Assembly (NCBI RefSeq): GCF_007565055.1
Contig: NC_044566.1
Location: 58,077,332 to 58,141,331 of the forward strand
Origin: Rhinopithecus roxellana
Lineage: Eukaryota; Chordata; Mammalia; Primates; Cercopithecidae
Reading direction: 5' to 3'
Length of the DNA: 64,000 nt
The notes beneath the pieces are model-generated. The model searched no databases, was not told the DNA's origin, and saw nothing but the letters and a program-made list of their open reading frames with translations. This document shows, one piece after another, positions 1-10,966 of the stretch (position 1 is the stretch's first letter; every line of letters begins with the position of its first letter). The translations under genes were made by a program, and so were the position numbers.

Positions 1-739
1 CAATGGGGCAAGAAGGTAAATATTCAAAGTAAGTAAGCTTGGTTTTTACAGCGAACAATACTGAATCATACACTGCAAAATGTTAATAAAATTAGCAGCC
101 TGTTTATCAGCTTATCTGGGTCATGGGGGTGTGGAGGGGTATTGACAATGAAAAGTCTCGTTTATCTTCATGAGTTAAATTGCCCATATAATTCATGAAC
201 CAAAAGCAAAGCAAAAACAGAGCTGAGGCCCAAGTTGGTTATACAGCTCAGCTCTAATGAGTTTAATGCCTTCCTTCTTCTAGCCTATGCCCTGCCTCTG
301 TGTCAGGCAAACAGAGTTGATTTGCTTAGAGTTCACTTTAACTCTGATTTTACATCAAAAGTGGAACATCACTTTGTAATCATTAAGTATTTTGCTTAGA
401 TATTAAATATTAAAGTTCCTCTGATTGCTAGGCCCATAATTAAGAGAGGAAGGAAACCTGTTATGTTACAGATGTTTTCCCATTTGGTAATCATGTGTTG
501 AAAGTAATCATGAATACAGATATAGCCGTTGCTCTGTATAAATGGGAATTACTGGGGAGACTCTGAGACAATCAAGAAAGGCAATTGAGATGTGTGATAG
601 TAATGCCAAAGGAAAGGGGAAAGGCACACGTACGAGCGGGAGCTTTGGATGGTGGGGTCCAGGCAATGCCAGGTCCCCTGCTTGGATCTTGCTAACTAGC
701 AGAGGTGAGTGGATCCAAATTCAGATGCGGAAACCATCC
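1..739. other. Single-copy AT-rich sequence, no gene seen
   Basis: I see no interspersed repeat, RNA gene or convincing coding region here. A 66-codon frame at 542-742 has no recognisable domain and runs into a MIR relic. It is most likely a chance frame in noncoding DNA. Confidence 0.6.
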
Positions 740-893
740 TGATTGCTGAGGTCCTTTGGGTATGCTATTTAGAGCTTCACTTTTCTTACCTGTAAAATAA
801 GGCTATTAATGCTTCCCTCATATGACTGCGTGAGAATTAAAGGAGGTAATGGGTGTAAGGTCTTTAGCACTCGATAATTCTAGCTATTATTAT
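740..893 (+). mobile_element. MIR SINE fragment
   Basis: The order of short motifs follows the 3' two thirds of a MIR: a TTACCTGTAAAATAAGG block, then a GTGAGAATTAAAGGAGGTAATG block, then TTTAGCACTCGATAATTCTAG and a TATTATTAT end. Divergence is high, as expected for a Mesozoic tRNA-derived SINE. The 5' tRNA-like part is missing or unrecognisable. Confidence 0.7.
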
Positions 894-897
894 CCCC

Positions 898-1052
898 TAG
901 GCTATAAACTGTATGAGAATAGTTTATATTGTTTGAACAGTAATCTTGTCTGTCTTTTTCACTACCATATCTTTGGCCCAAGTATGATTTCTGGCTTCTA
1001 GCAGACCCTCAACAAACACTTATTGAAAGAATGAATAAACAAATGAAAGTAG
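898..1052 (+). mobile_element. L2 LINE 3' end
   Basis: The segment reads like the L2 3' terminus: a GCTATAAACTGTATGAGAA block, a CTTGTCTGTCTTTTTCACTA block and the ending CAACAAACACTTATTGAAAGAATGAATAAAC. It directly follows the MIR at 740-893, and both are ancient relics. No coding capacity remains. Confidence 0.65.
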
Positions 1053-1251
1053 TAACTGAATACAAATGAGAAGCTTGAAAGAAAACTGTGTCAAAGAAAC
1101 TTGTTCCTAAAAGAAAGATAATTATGGCTCTGTACAGGAAACGTGGATGTGAAGAAGTAAACTCCAGAACAGGGCAAACCCGTTTCAAATACTCTTATAG
1201 AATCAGCAGAAATAAGGGTCTCATAGGAAAATAAAATGTCTGTATTATATC

Positions 1252-1586
1252 AGAAAGTGGTTTCTTTTGACCTTTTTTTTTTTTTTTTTGAGACAGAGTC
1301 TTGCTTTGTCACCCAGGCTGGGGTGCAGTGGCATGATCATGGCTCATGGCAGCCTTGACCGCCCAGGCTCAAGCAATCTTCCCACCTCAGCCTCCTGAGA
1401 AGCTAAGACCACAGGCATGTGCCACCCGACCTGGCTAATTTTTATTTTTTTATTTAGTAAAGATGGGGTCTCACATGTTGCCCAGGCTAGTGTCTAACTC
1501 TTGGGCTCAAGAGATCCTCCTGCCTTGGTTTCCAAACGTGCTGAAATTATAGGCATGAGCCACTGCACCCAGCAGAAATGGTTTCT
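1252..1586 (-). mobile_element. AluJ-type SINE with target duplication
   Basis: A full-length antisense Alu occupies about 1273-1573. A poly-T run (the A-tail on the other strand) starts it, followed by GAGACAGAGTCTTGC and ending GCCACTGCACCCAGC. The divergence and the CTCAAGCAATCTTCCCACC block fit the old AluJ group. The flanks AGAAAGTGGTTTCT (1252-1265) and AGAAATGGTTTCT (1574-1586) are a near-perfect target-site duplication. Confidence 0.9.
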
Positions 1587-2939
1587 AATATTACACCTTA
1601 TGAGTCAGTGGAAGGATTTCCTACAGTGACGGTAAGGGCCCCTTGTCACGAGGGAATGGTAAATGTCATAAGAACTTGTAACAAGGCAACACTGCACTGG
1701 GCTAGGCATTCCCAGAGACAAACTGACTATATTGTTTTGTGCTTTTGACTTCAGTTCCCTGATAACGTATAGGCAGAAAAAGAAGAGAGCCTTCCTCCAA
1801 GAGCCCCAGGGACATAGAATCTCAAACGAGTTTTTCAGTGCTACACCTACATATACTTGTTTGAAAGCAAGACACAGTCAAGTTTCATTACGATGTGTTT
1901 GTGCAGCTGTGGTTGGCTGCTATTGGAAAAATCCCCAAAGTTTTGCTGCAAGCTCTGTACTCTGACCATTTAAGGTGCCCTGAACAGTCAACCTTTATGA
2001 TTTAACTCTTCTAGGCTTTTAAGATAATGAGTTAGGCGTTAGAGGAAAGGACGGCAGTTAAACAACCCTAAAACCAACCTGAAGTGAAGCTGTGGCATTT
2101 TCAGCTGTTGAAAGCCAAATATAAAACATAAAAAGCCTTGTTGAGGGTATTCAGGTCAACTCTGTAGCTTTGAACAGGGTTCTAGAATACAAGTTTTCAC
2201 AAGACGGAGATTTGAGTAAGGCGGTTAATAGGTGATTATGATCCAAGTCAAAGTGACGTGATATTCTGGGATGTTTGCAGACTCCTTTTTGATGGTGTAC
2301 AGTAGTATTACTCAGGGCACATTAAGTATTAGGTTATATAAAGCTTAAGGCAAAGTAAAGTGAAGTCATCGCATTGTATTGAAAAACGAGTTGCTAAAGG
2401 CTCCAGAAATTAGTCTAGATGGGGTAAGTGAATAGACCATACAACAGCAGAACCCGTAGTTGCAGGTGATCCCGACAGCTTTGATCACGTCAATCTGCGC
2501 TGCTCAGTGCCACCATCTAAAAGACCTGCTCAGAAGGGCAGGTTTCCTTCTTTTTTCAGGTGGGTCCTCAAGCTTATTCACCTTCAGTAAAACCACCAAA
2601 AGCAGATGGAGAATAAAAAGTGTAACAGCCACTTGAATGGTGATGCTACTGAGAGGAGGAATAAAGTGCAGATGTCAGCTGGCTCCAGAATTTCTGTTGG
2701 GTGCTTTGTATGGGAATTGATCTTCGCACAGACCAACTGGCAATGATTCATTTCACAGTTACCCCAAACTCACTGGAGACCTCACAGTTTCTCTTCTAGT
2801 GTAAATCTGAGCTCCCCTGCTGAGCAAATTATGAAGTATCTCATAGGAAAGACAACATATTTATTAAGAATATCATAGTCCCTTCCAGGGTCCAAAGGAT
2901 GAGAGGTCCCCAGATTCTTACCAATCAGGAGGCATTTTC
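1587..2939. other. Single-copy sequence, nothing assigned
   Basis: No repeat family or gene is recognised. A 77-codon frame at 1732-1965 shows no signal peptide, membrane segment or known domain. Low-divergence ancient repeats could be missed by eye. Confidence 0.5.
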
Positions 2940-3046
2940 TTAGAATTGGGAGGCAAAGACTGTGTCTAGTTTCACTCGCTGTCTACCCATGCCTGGTACA
3001 GAGCCCTGCACATAACAGGCACTCAGTAATGCTTGCCAAATGAATC
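2940..3046 (+). mobile_element. L2 LINE 3' end
   Basis: The signature is that of the L2 3' tail: a GGCAAAGACTGTGTCTAG block, GCCTGGTACAGAGCCCTGCA, CATAACAGGCACTCAGTAAT and the ending TTGCCAAATGAATCATG. This is a short, divergent relic with no coding content. MIR shares part of this motif order but lacks the activity-and-size wording seen here. Confidence 0.6.
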
Positions 3047-3386
3047 ATGCTGAAATTCATGGAGCAAGTGATACTTAATCTCTCCAACAGGTATTCTCTA
3101 GAAAAGGTGGTTTATTGAAGGAAGCAAAGTTTTGTTTAAAGCTACTTCACAAGGGCCTTCTTTAGGAGCAAATGCCAAATTCTGTGCTTTTCCTGACTTG
3201 ACTTTATCAGGTTTCTTTTCTTATGTGTGAGGTTCCGCATCAATACAAATACATAAGCACTATGCATCCAGTCATTTGATCAAGTATCAAAAACATAAGA
3301 AGGCAAATATCCACACTAGACCAATAACGAGGCAGGAGAAGACTGTAAGGAAAGATATCTGCTTTGTAAAACAAATTCCAGGGTTG
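3047..3386. other. Single-copy sequence, nothing assigned
   Basis: The stretch between the L2 relic and the solo LTR holds no repeat, gene or regulatory motif that I can support. Confidence 0.5.
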
Positions 3387-3391
3387 GGGCT

Positions 3392-3927
3392 TGTATTAGT
3401 CAGGGTTTTGTAGAAGGACAGAACTAGTAGGATAGATGTATATATGAAGAGGAGTTTATTAAGGAGTATTGACTCACACAATCACAAGGTGAGCTCCCAC
3501 AATAGGCCATCTGCAAGCTGAGGAGCAAGGAAGCCAGTCCAAATTCCAAAACCTCAAAAGTAGGGACACAAACAGGGCAGCCTTTAGTCTGTGGCTGAAG
3601 GCCCAAGAGCCCCTGGCAAACCACTGGTGTAAATCCAAAAGCTCAAGACCATGGAGTCCGATGTTTGACGGCAGGAAGCATCCAGCATGGAAAGAAAGGT
3701 GAAAGCCAGAAGACTCAGTGGTTCTGCTCTTCCATCTTCTCCTGCCTGCTTTATTCTGGCCATGCCAGCAGCTGATTAGATAGTGCCCAGCCAGATTAAA
3801 GGTGGGTCTGCCTCTCCCAATCCACTGATTCAAACGTTAATCTCCTTTGGCAACATCCTCACAGACAAACCCAGAACAATACTTTGCATCCTTTTATCCA
3901 ACCAAGTTGACAATATTAACCATCACA
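3392..3927 (-). mobile_element. Solo ERV-L LTR, MLT2A-type, with 5-bp target duplication
   Basis: On the + strand the element runs from TGTATTAGTCAGGG to AATATTAACCATCACA, which is the antisense of a TGTGATGG...AATACA LTR. The internal blocks GAGTTTATTAAGGAGTATTG, GCAGGAAGCATCCAGCATGG and AATCTCCTTTGGCAACATCC match what I recall for MLT2A LTRs of the HERV-L group. The 5-bp sequence GGGCT occurs at 3387-3391 and again at 3928-3932, so this is a complete solo LTR left by LTR-LTR recombination. The small frames inside it are chance translations of the LTR. Confidence 0.88.
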
Positions 3928-4198
3928 GGGCTGATAGGAGAGCCGCAGGTGGGCGGTGATGCTGATGTAGTCCAGAGCCCTGGGTTCCACTTTCCTGGAG
4001 CATCTTGCCACTGCCATGGCTGTGGCTGACCAGGCTCTCGTTTGAGATCTTGCACTTCTTATCTCACCCTTCTCTTCTCAGAGAGACAGGTTGGAGCTTT
4101 CCTCATCTTTCATAAATAATGAAAGAAGGACAAGGTGGGAACATGAGTGCCCAATACACATCTAATAACAGTACTTTCATTTAATGCTAAATTTATCA

Positions 4199-4285
4199 TA
4201 ACAGAGGGAGTATTTCTTTCTGTTATTGAGAAATAACAGTATTTCTCTCTGTTATTGTAAAACAGAAATTTACAATAACAGAGAG
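4199..4285. repeat. Nested inverted repeat / hairpin cluster
   Basis: A perfect 17-bp inverted repeat has arms at 4245-4261 (CTCTCTGTTATTGTAAA) and 4269-4285 with a 7-nt loop. The same ATAACAG/CTGTTAT core also occurs at about 4200-4206, 4217-4223 and 4232-4239, so several alternative hairpins can form. I do not recognise a transposon terminal repeat here. Confidence 0.75.
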
Positions 4286-5975
4286 AGTCTTGAGACTTGG
4301 GGAGAGTGTGGAGGTGGGTAGGAGGTATCTTTCATCTTAGAGAAGGATGCTTCTGGAATGTTCTAAGGAACTGCAGTTGCTGATTCAACACTGAGGGTTC
4401 CTGGTGACTTGGCGGCTTCCTCTCCAGAGCCTTGCCTGCTGCTTCCTGAGTCTGTCTTGTGTCTTAGCAGCCCAGTCCTCCTTTAGGGCGCTCCCTGACT
4501 GCCAGGCATAGCCTATTCTGAGTGCTCTCAGGCCCATCCTGAACCGCTGATCCAGCAGGCAAGCTCCTGGCTCCATATGGCCCCTTTTTATTCTTTTTTG
4601 TTCCTCCCTTATCTGCAGGGATTTGTAGGCTTCTAAGATGCTGGATTGTAGCACTCTAACAGGCTCATTGGAGTAACAGGCTCAGATGACAGTGCTGGGC
4701 TGCGACCCTTCCCACCTGCTCCCAGCTGACATTGTCTACCTCATCTGTGGTGGGAGTCAGAAACGTGCTGGGTTTTGATTCACAATTGGTTTTGGTCCAA
4801 AGACCACGCTTAAGAGGGAAAAAAAAGGTCTTGTCATTGGTTATCTGCAGTTTCTTTCCAGCCTTGGATATATTTAGTGGCTTTTAGAGAAGAAAGTAGG
4901 AGTTTTGGTAAACTGACTTTTAATAAGACAGCATATTGAACACCTTTTGTCCTCAAAGCACTGCTCTAGGTCCTAGAGGTGGGGAAGCAGGGGATGGGTG
5001 TCAACAGGACTGAGGGCTCCTATATTCAAGAAGCAAATGTAGTTGTTCGTTGTGCTGACTTAGAGGAGGACAGAACATTAATAATTGCATTTAATGCAAA
5101 AAGTCTGGTATTTTTTATGACTTAAATGTTTTGGTAAGTAAAGAAGTTCATATTTTTGTCTAAAACAGAAGTTATACTCAGTCAGATTTTTATTTTATAT
5201 ATTCAATAATCAGTCCCCAATGACCAATCAATCATCCATGTGTCCAGATGACAACTGCTGTCCAGGCCTGCTCTGTCTTTTCTTCCTTCTAGCAGAGGCC
5301 CTTGGCACAACCATAGGAGGTAGGGAAAACACATCCAACCTTTGTTTATTTTTAAAAAAGATGTGTGTAATTTCAGAAGCGAAGAAACCATTGAGAGTAG
5401 AGTCATCTCAGGGGAAGTGGTACAGAGGACAGAGTGCTGGAAAACCCATTTGCCCTAAACGGCCTGCCATTTGATAGGGAAATAGGAGCTGAAAAAAAGA
5501 CTCTGATTGATCTCTGTCTCTTGGTGTTTGGAAATCTCTACATCACTGCAGTACAATATATCCACAATATGGTCTGGTCTATAGGGGTGGTCACCTCAAG
5601 TGTGTCAGGCCTGGGATACTTCCTCAGGTTTTGTAATATGTTAACAAATACTCTTACGTTAACACCTCTTTGTATAAAACCAACCTGTTTCGACGGTCTA
5701 AGCTCCTGGCAGGGTGATGGTATGTGATGGGCTAGTCCCACACTCTTGTGAAGTAATTGGGGAAATTGTGCCCATCTTGAGCATCTGTGAGGGGCAGCTC
5801 TGAGCAGGGGCAGGTCCTGTGATCACAGAGAGACCTCGGGGTGCAGGTCCTGATGGAGCAGTGGGTGGTGGGTGTGGAGTGAGTGTGGGTGCCCTGCTTT
5901 GAGAGGTAGGTCTTTGAGAGGAAATCTGAAAGGTAGGAAAGAGCTGAAGGGAGGAAGGTGAGATGAGGCTGAAGG
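4286..5975. other. Single-copy sequence with two short unexplained reading frames
   Basis: No repeat is recognised. The minus-strand frame at 4385-4654 (89 codons) is rich in charged residues and predicted-helix-like (Lys, Arg, Glu, Gln), but has no domain I know. The frame at 5434-5727 (97 codons) is likewise unassigned. Neither has evidence for splicing, a promoter or conservation, so neither is called as a gene. Confidence 0.45.
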
Positions 5976-5986
5976 CAAATTTGTCC

Positions 5987-6439
5987 TCTCTCTGTCTTTC
6001 TTTCTTTTTCTGTTTCTTTCTTTCACTCTCTCATTCTCTCTTGCTTGCTTGCTCTTTCTTTCTTTTTCTCTCTTTCTTTCTTCTTTGTTTTTGTTCTCTC
6101 TCTCTCTCTCTCTTTCTTTCTCTCTTTTTCTTTCTTTCTTTCTTTCTCTTTTTTTTTTTGACAGTGTCTCACTCTGTCACCCAGACTGGAGTGCAGTGGT
6201 ACAATCTCAGCTCAATGCAACCTCCGCCCCCCAGGCTTAAGCATTCCTTCCACCTCAGCCTCCCAAGTAGCTGGAACCATAGGTGTGCGCCACTATACCC
6301 AGCTAAGTTTTTGTACTTTTGGTAAATATAGGGTTTCACTATGTTGCTCAGGCTGGTCTCCAACTCCTGAGCTCAAGCTATCTGCCGACCTCTGCCTCCC
6401 GAAGTACTGGGATTACTGTCATGAGCCACTGTGCCTAGC
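5987..6439 (-). mobile_element. Antisense Alu with expanded pyrimidine tail
   Basis: The Alu body runs from about 6160 (GACAGTGTCTCACTCTGTC) to 6439. It is preceded by about 170 bases of CT/CTTT-rich sequence, which on the Alu strand is a GA-rich 3' tail. CAAATTTGTCC at 5976-5986 and CAATTTTGTCC at 6440-6450 look like the target-site duplication. This places the whole pyrimidine tract inside the insertion as a degenerated, expanded A-tail. The AGCTCAAGC and AATCTCAGCTCAATGCAACC blocks suggest an older Alu (J/S). Confidence 0.85.
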
Positions 6440-6450
6440 CAATTTTGTCC

Positions 6451-8509
6451 TTTTTCAAAAGTTGTAGGAGAGCTCTGAGCCAGGAAAACCAGAGGAAGTT
6501 CATTTTCTCCATTCCCTTATCTTTCTTTTACCCAAATAACCCCCAGAGATAGGTTTCAAGTACATTTTGGGTTAAATAAGCATTGGGGAATCAGCATCGG
6601 GACTTAGTCGCTATGTGGGATATTGTTTCCATGGGGAATATATTCCAACTTCCAAATGACTGACTCACAGACGTCACTCTCCAAAGGTCACCTGCCCCTG
6701 TACTGACTTTTAAAGGAACTCACAACTACCTGCTCAGCATTCAAATGTTGAAGGTTTATGCCCTGCCAGGTACAGAGCCCAGGTACGATTGGGATCATAC
6801 CTAGACTCTTTACTTCATTAAGCAATTTTTTTTTACCTCTTTTGATTTTGTGGCACTAAGCTCTGAATATGCTGTTTATACTCAAATTTCTAAGTTGACT
6901 TTTAAGAAAAACTCTTTATTTTACCAACATCATAGAATATTTGTATTTCAAAAAACAAATCTGAATAATATAATCATAGAGAACCCACAAGCAATGTGAA
7001 TTAACTTCATTAGAGCTAGAAATACACGTAAGCCAAAATGTGATCTGTTTAAGGAGCTCACAGTACTTTGCTGGACCACAGATCTCTACCTTCTCTAATC
7101 ACACAGACTGAAATTACCATCATTATTATTTCATTCTTAGGTCAGGAGTGCTTTATCTTCAAATGATTCTTAGGTGGGATGGGAATAAGAACTGAGCTCA
7201 CTCTTTAATACGTCCAACGGTGCCTGTCCTCCTAATTATTGATGAGATGAAACGAAGTATATGAATACACATTGTGTATTCTGAAGTACATTTAATGCCT
7301 ACATATTAGTGGGATCCAAATAATTATCTAGCAAAATCAAGCCGCTCTACTTAGGAAAATTTTCTTCTTCTATGATATAGGAAATAAATGCCATAATAAC
7401 TTTTAGGCAATGGAACAATTTTAGTTACTGTATTGTTTTATTGTTTTGTCTTTGCTTTGATTTTATTTTATTTTCTATTTTTGTGTTTTTTCCCTGAAAG
7501 TTATTTTATTTCCTCTAAAAGTGCTTGCTCGCTCTCTATATATAACCTTAGCCTGAATTCGCTAGAAACAGGGCCTGAAATAAGGCTTTAGTGCCAACAT
7601 GTTATTGAGGAGTGAATCCCAGGAAGGAGGAGTGAGAAAGAGGTGGAGTGAGGCGGGGAAGGAGGGTGAGCAAATAGAAGGGTCTCCAAGGTGGCTGCAC
7701 TTCATGAAGAAAGGACTTCCTGGTGTCCTGGAAAGCTTTGGAGAGGATGCGTGATGCCACTGTGTCTTTCAATTATCTCTCCAGAGGGAAAAAAGAAGAA
7801 TTATTATTTTACTAACTTCCATCTCCTATTGATTAAAATTTGCCTGTGTAGCATATTAGTACCCTCCACTTCACAGTTACACACTTCTCATGTATGCGCT
7901 GAGCAAAGACAAGGAAGCACTAGGGTGTTTGCATGGCCTGGGTGGAAGATGAGGCACCAAGCAACGAAAGGGAAGCAGATCAGAGCCCTGCATTTGTAGC
8001 AGTAGTAGCAGCAACCAAGTTCCATGGCTTTAAGCAATGCCAAGGCAAGTACATGGGTCTGGGTGATGCATAAACCCATGCTCTACAAAGCAGAACCTAG
8101 AAGGAAGCCAGCTTTAGACTTTTCATCTACCACTTGTGCAGATACACTTGAGAAAGGAGGACATTTTTAATTCTAACACTGCAGAGAGCTGCACAGAAGC
8201 TATCAGTAATGGAGATAGTTAGAGGTATAGAGTTGATCAGAACTTGACTTATAATGAGCACTTTGAGTAGTCGCAGACAGAGAGAGTGAGAATTTTCTTC
8301 AAATCAGTATGTCAGATACAATACAGGGGAGCAACTTGATATAGATCAATGTGACAGGAGCAAGAATACAGCAAAAAGATGAGCTGAAGTTGTAGAGAAA
8401 TATCCCAATAGCCAAAGTAAGAGTTCTTTTGCTAAGTAAGCTTCATCAAGACTTAGAACCATGATTTACTGAAATTTTGATTTTTTGGTATATGTATATA
8501 TACTGATTG
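6451..8509. other. Single-copy AT-rich sequence, no gene seen
   Basis: No interspersed repeat is confidently seen across about 2 kb. T-rich low-complexity DNA lies near 7430-7515. A 102-codon frame at 7691-7999 and its minus-strand counterpart have no recognisable domains. Sparse ancient repeats may remain undetected. Confidence 0.45.
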
Positions 8510-8790
8510 TATGCATTCCTACTGTAGATGTTTCTTGAGAGCCTCCTGAATGCCAGGTTGTGTTCCAGGCTTTGGCCACCATGCAGTTTGTGCCCTCATG
8601 GTTCTTAGGTTCTAGTGAAGGAAGATGAACAATAATATGTTATAGAAGCATAGAGAAAAATAAAGCAGAATAAAGAAGACAGGGTACGTGGCAGAGGGGC
8701 AGGGATTGCTATTTGATAGAGGACAGTGAAGGAAAGCCTCTACAATGAAGCAATGTCTGAGCAGAGAGACCTAAAAAAGAGGAAGGAGTG
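8510..8790 (-). mobile_element. L2 LINE 3' region, antisense
   Basis: The order TTCTTGAGAGCCTCCTGAAT, GTGCCCTCATGGTTCTTAGG, TTCTAGTGAAGGAAGATGAA, GAGAAAAATAAAGCAG and GGAAAGCCTCTACAATGAAG, with GAGCAGAGAGACCTAAA at the end, mirrors the antisense of the L2 3' region. The sequence is diverged and noncoding. Confidence 0.7.
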
Positions 8791-8803
8791 AACTGAGTAT
8801 CTT

Positions 8804-8836
8804 GGGTCGGGGCTGGGTGGTGGGGGTAGGGGGGGG
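8804..8836 (+). repeat. G-rich tract with G-quadruplex potential
   Basis: Within 33 bases there are five runs of three or more G (GGG, GGGG, GGG, GGGGG, GGGGGGGG) separated by loops of 2-4 bases, and another GGG lies just downstream at about 8844. This meets the usual four-run, short-loop pattern for a G-quadruplex. It sits alone in single-copy sequence, with no CpG island around it, so a promoter role is not indicated. Confidence 0.7.
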
Positions 8837-9464
8837 CGTTGGCAGGGAAGAGGCCTCCAAGCTGAGGGACCAGAAAATGGCTATTATTGTCGGGGAGATA
8901 ACACATTCATGAGCTGAGGCTATGCACAGGCACATATTCTCCAAAGTAAAAAAAATTAGCAAACAGCATATAGTTCATTTAATATTCTTATCCAGATAGT
9001 CTTAATTTTATTGTCATACATGTCAGAACTGACAACAACTTTTCATGCTATTATTCAATTGTCAATGGTAGACCAGTTGACAATTGCAGCCAAGATCCGG
9101 CTCCCATGGCCTGCTAATAGTGACTATGCAAATTTGATCATCTGGGCAGGTAGAAAAAACCTGCCTGCCCATGGATGGGTAGGACAATCAACTAAGCATA
9201 GAGGGCAGATGGGGCCTGGAGGGACAGGACACCAAGCACTTATAGTTTAAGGCTGGATTGGGATGGAAGAAAAGTCTAACCAGAGATCAACAACTCTAGC
9301 CCTGGGAACTTGTTTTGAGGATGAATTGAATAATAACAATTTAGAAACAATTGTAAAAGAAAGAAAATGAATTGGAATGCCTTCTATGTCAGATGTTTAA
9401 CGTTGTTGCAGTTAGCTGCAGTGGAGCCGCAGACTCATGGCATACCAGCATGGCGGAGTCAGCA
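8837..9464. other. Single-copy sequence with a small inverted repeat
   Basis: No repeat family is recognised. A perfect 10-bp inverted repeat lies at 9056-9065 (CAATTGTCAA) and 9077-9086 (TTGACAATTG) with an 11-nt loop. It is short enough to be chance. Confidence 0.45.
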
Positions 9465-9574
9465 GTAGGCAAGAGGAGGGTACCCTCGTGGATAAAGAAG
9501 GCTGTTGGTGTCACAGGCACCTGAGTAAAACACTCCAAAACGTGACCACAACAAGCTTACTCAACCTCTCTTAA
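9465..9574. repeat. Unassigned interspersed repeat, copy 1
   Basis: This segment aligns by eye with 11686-11795. The two share GAGTAAAACACTCCAAA (9523-9539 and 11747-11763), then TGACCACAACAAGCT, plus scattered matches on both sides. The divergence suggests two insertions of one old element, not a recent duplication. I cannot name the family. Confidence 0.6.
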
Positions 9575-10614
9575 CATACTCTCTTGCTCTAATGCGTGAC
9601 ACTTTGCTCATTTCCTGTTGCCTGGGACCTCGAGGTTTGTGTGATATGGCCCTCAGGAAGGGGAAATGGGGTGTTCACCATGGTCAAGGAGCCTGGAGAC
9701 AAGGGGAAGAAGGGGAGCACCAGTGATAAATGGTGTTCATGCCAAACATGTTCTTTCAACATAAGAATGAATGTTAAACACATGGAAATAAGGCAAAAAT
9801 CCAGATAACACACATGCATGTGGATATAGGCATTAAGAGACCCCAAGTGAGTGTCCTGACAGCATTGAAGAAGCATTGCAGTGCATCTGTATTTGCTTGG
9901 ACATCTAGGCTATTTTTCAAGGTTTATAACTTAGCTATAAAAATGTATTTGTGACAATTTAAGTCCCAGTCTGAGAGCAAATTTTGATTTTTAAATTCAA
10001 ACTTATCATTCCAAAACTCATTCTGGCACCTTTTTAGGGCTTGATGAATTGTTTCAAAGATGTTTATTGCTTTTAAGTCTCTGTTTTATTGCCAAGCCTG
10101 TAAGATATAATCTGCTTTGAATTGTGTTAAGATGATGAGTGATTAGGCAGTGACACGACTTTAAAACAGAAAACACTAAAGAGATTTAACTGGATAAGTT
10201 AGGCTGTTTCTAAGAATTAAAATATGCCTCATCTGGATATGTATTTCCATCATGTAATATAATAAGGGAGTTCCAAAAATATCACTGTGTTCTTTAGAAG
10301 AAAGGGTAACAATTTGTTCTGTGTCAACAGCAATATTGTGTATTTCAAACAGCTTTCAACTGGGATCTCTAAGTTCTGAACAAATATTATCCAAACCACC
10401 TAACAGAGAATAGATTTTGCCATGGTTGATCATTGATTAGAGCAGTCGGTTGAGAACTAGATACTCTTGAAGCTGGCTCGCTTTCTTATGACCCAAAGTC
10501 AAGTGGCTCAGAACATCTGGGTGCTTCTGAAGCCAAGAGCCTCTTTAAACTGCCAAACTCATTGTCAAGTGTCTGGCGCCCTTCAAAAATCACAGCTGTG
10601 CAACTTGATACATC
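9575..10614. other. Single-copy sequence, nothing assigned
   Basis: Frames on both strands near 9589-9876 overlap each other and show no domain. No repeat is recognised in the rest. Confidence 0.45.
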
Positions 10615-10966
10615 CTAAGCTTTTAGGATTCTGATTGCAAGTTATAGAAACCAACTGAGATAAATAAAGAAAATAAAGACAATTTATTATAAAGTACCAG
10701 CGATTTCACAGAACACAAAGACAGGAGTGCAGCCAGGCCTTGGGAAGGACTGGAATGGAGAACTGGCAAGCCACTGGGAACCCACTCTGTGTTCTCACTC
10801 ACACTCTGCATCTGCTTCTCACGTGTCTATTCCTAAAGGCTTTTTTTCTTCTAAGATTCAGTTCTCTTCACCCTCATCTACATAGCAGAGTGTGGTCGTC
10901 CTCAACTGCTGTGTTCATATCTTTTAAATGTCACTTCCAAAAGGGTCACTGCCTCTGTTTCTCTGT
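10615..10966 (-). repeat. Possible ancient repeat fragment, unassigned
   Basis: The start GATTCTGATTGCAAGTTATAG followed by an AAATAAAGACAATTTATTAT block resembles the antisense end of an old LTR or SINE-like element that is common in mammals. I cannot name it. It abuts the MLT1-type LTR at 10967. Confidence 0.3.

Noticed and set aside
5963..6325. 120-codon Ser/Leu/Phe-rich frame looking like a membrane protein
   Set aside because: It is a translation of the CT-rich Alu tail and the Alu body.
9056..9086. 10-bp perfect inverted repeat as an operator or terminator
   Set aside because: Such sites are a bacterial idea and this is primate DNA; arms of this length arise by chance in AT-rich sequence.
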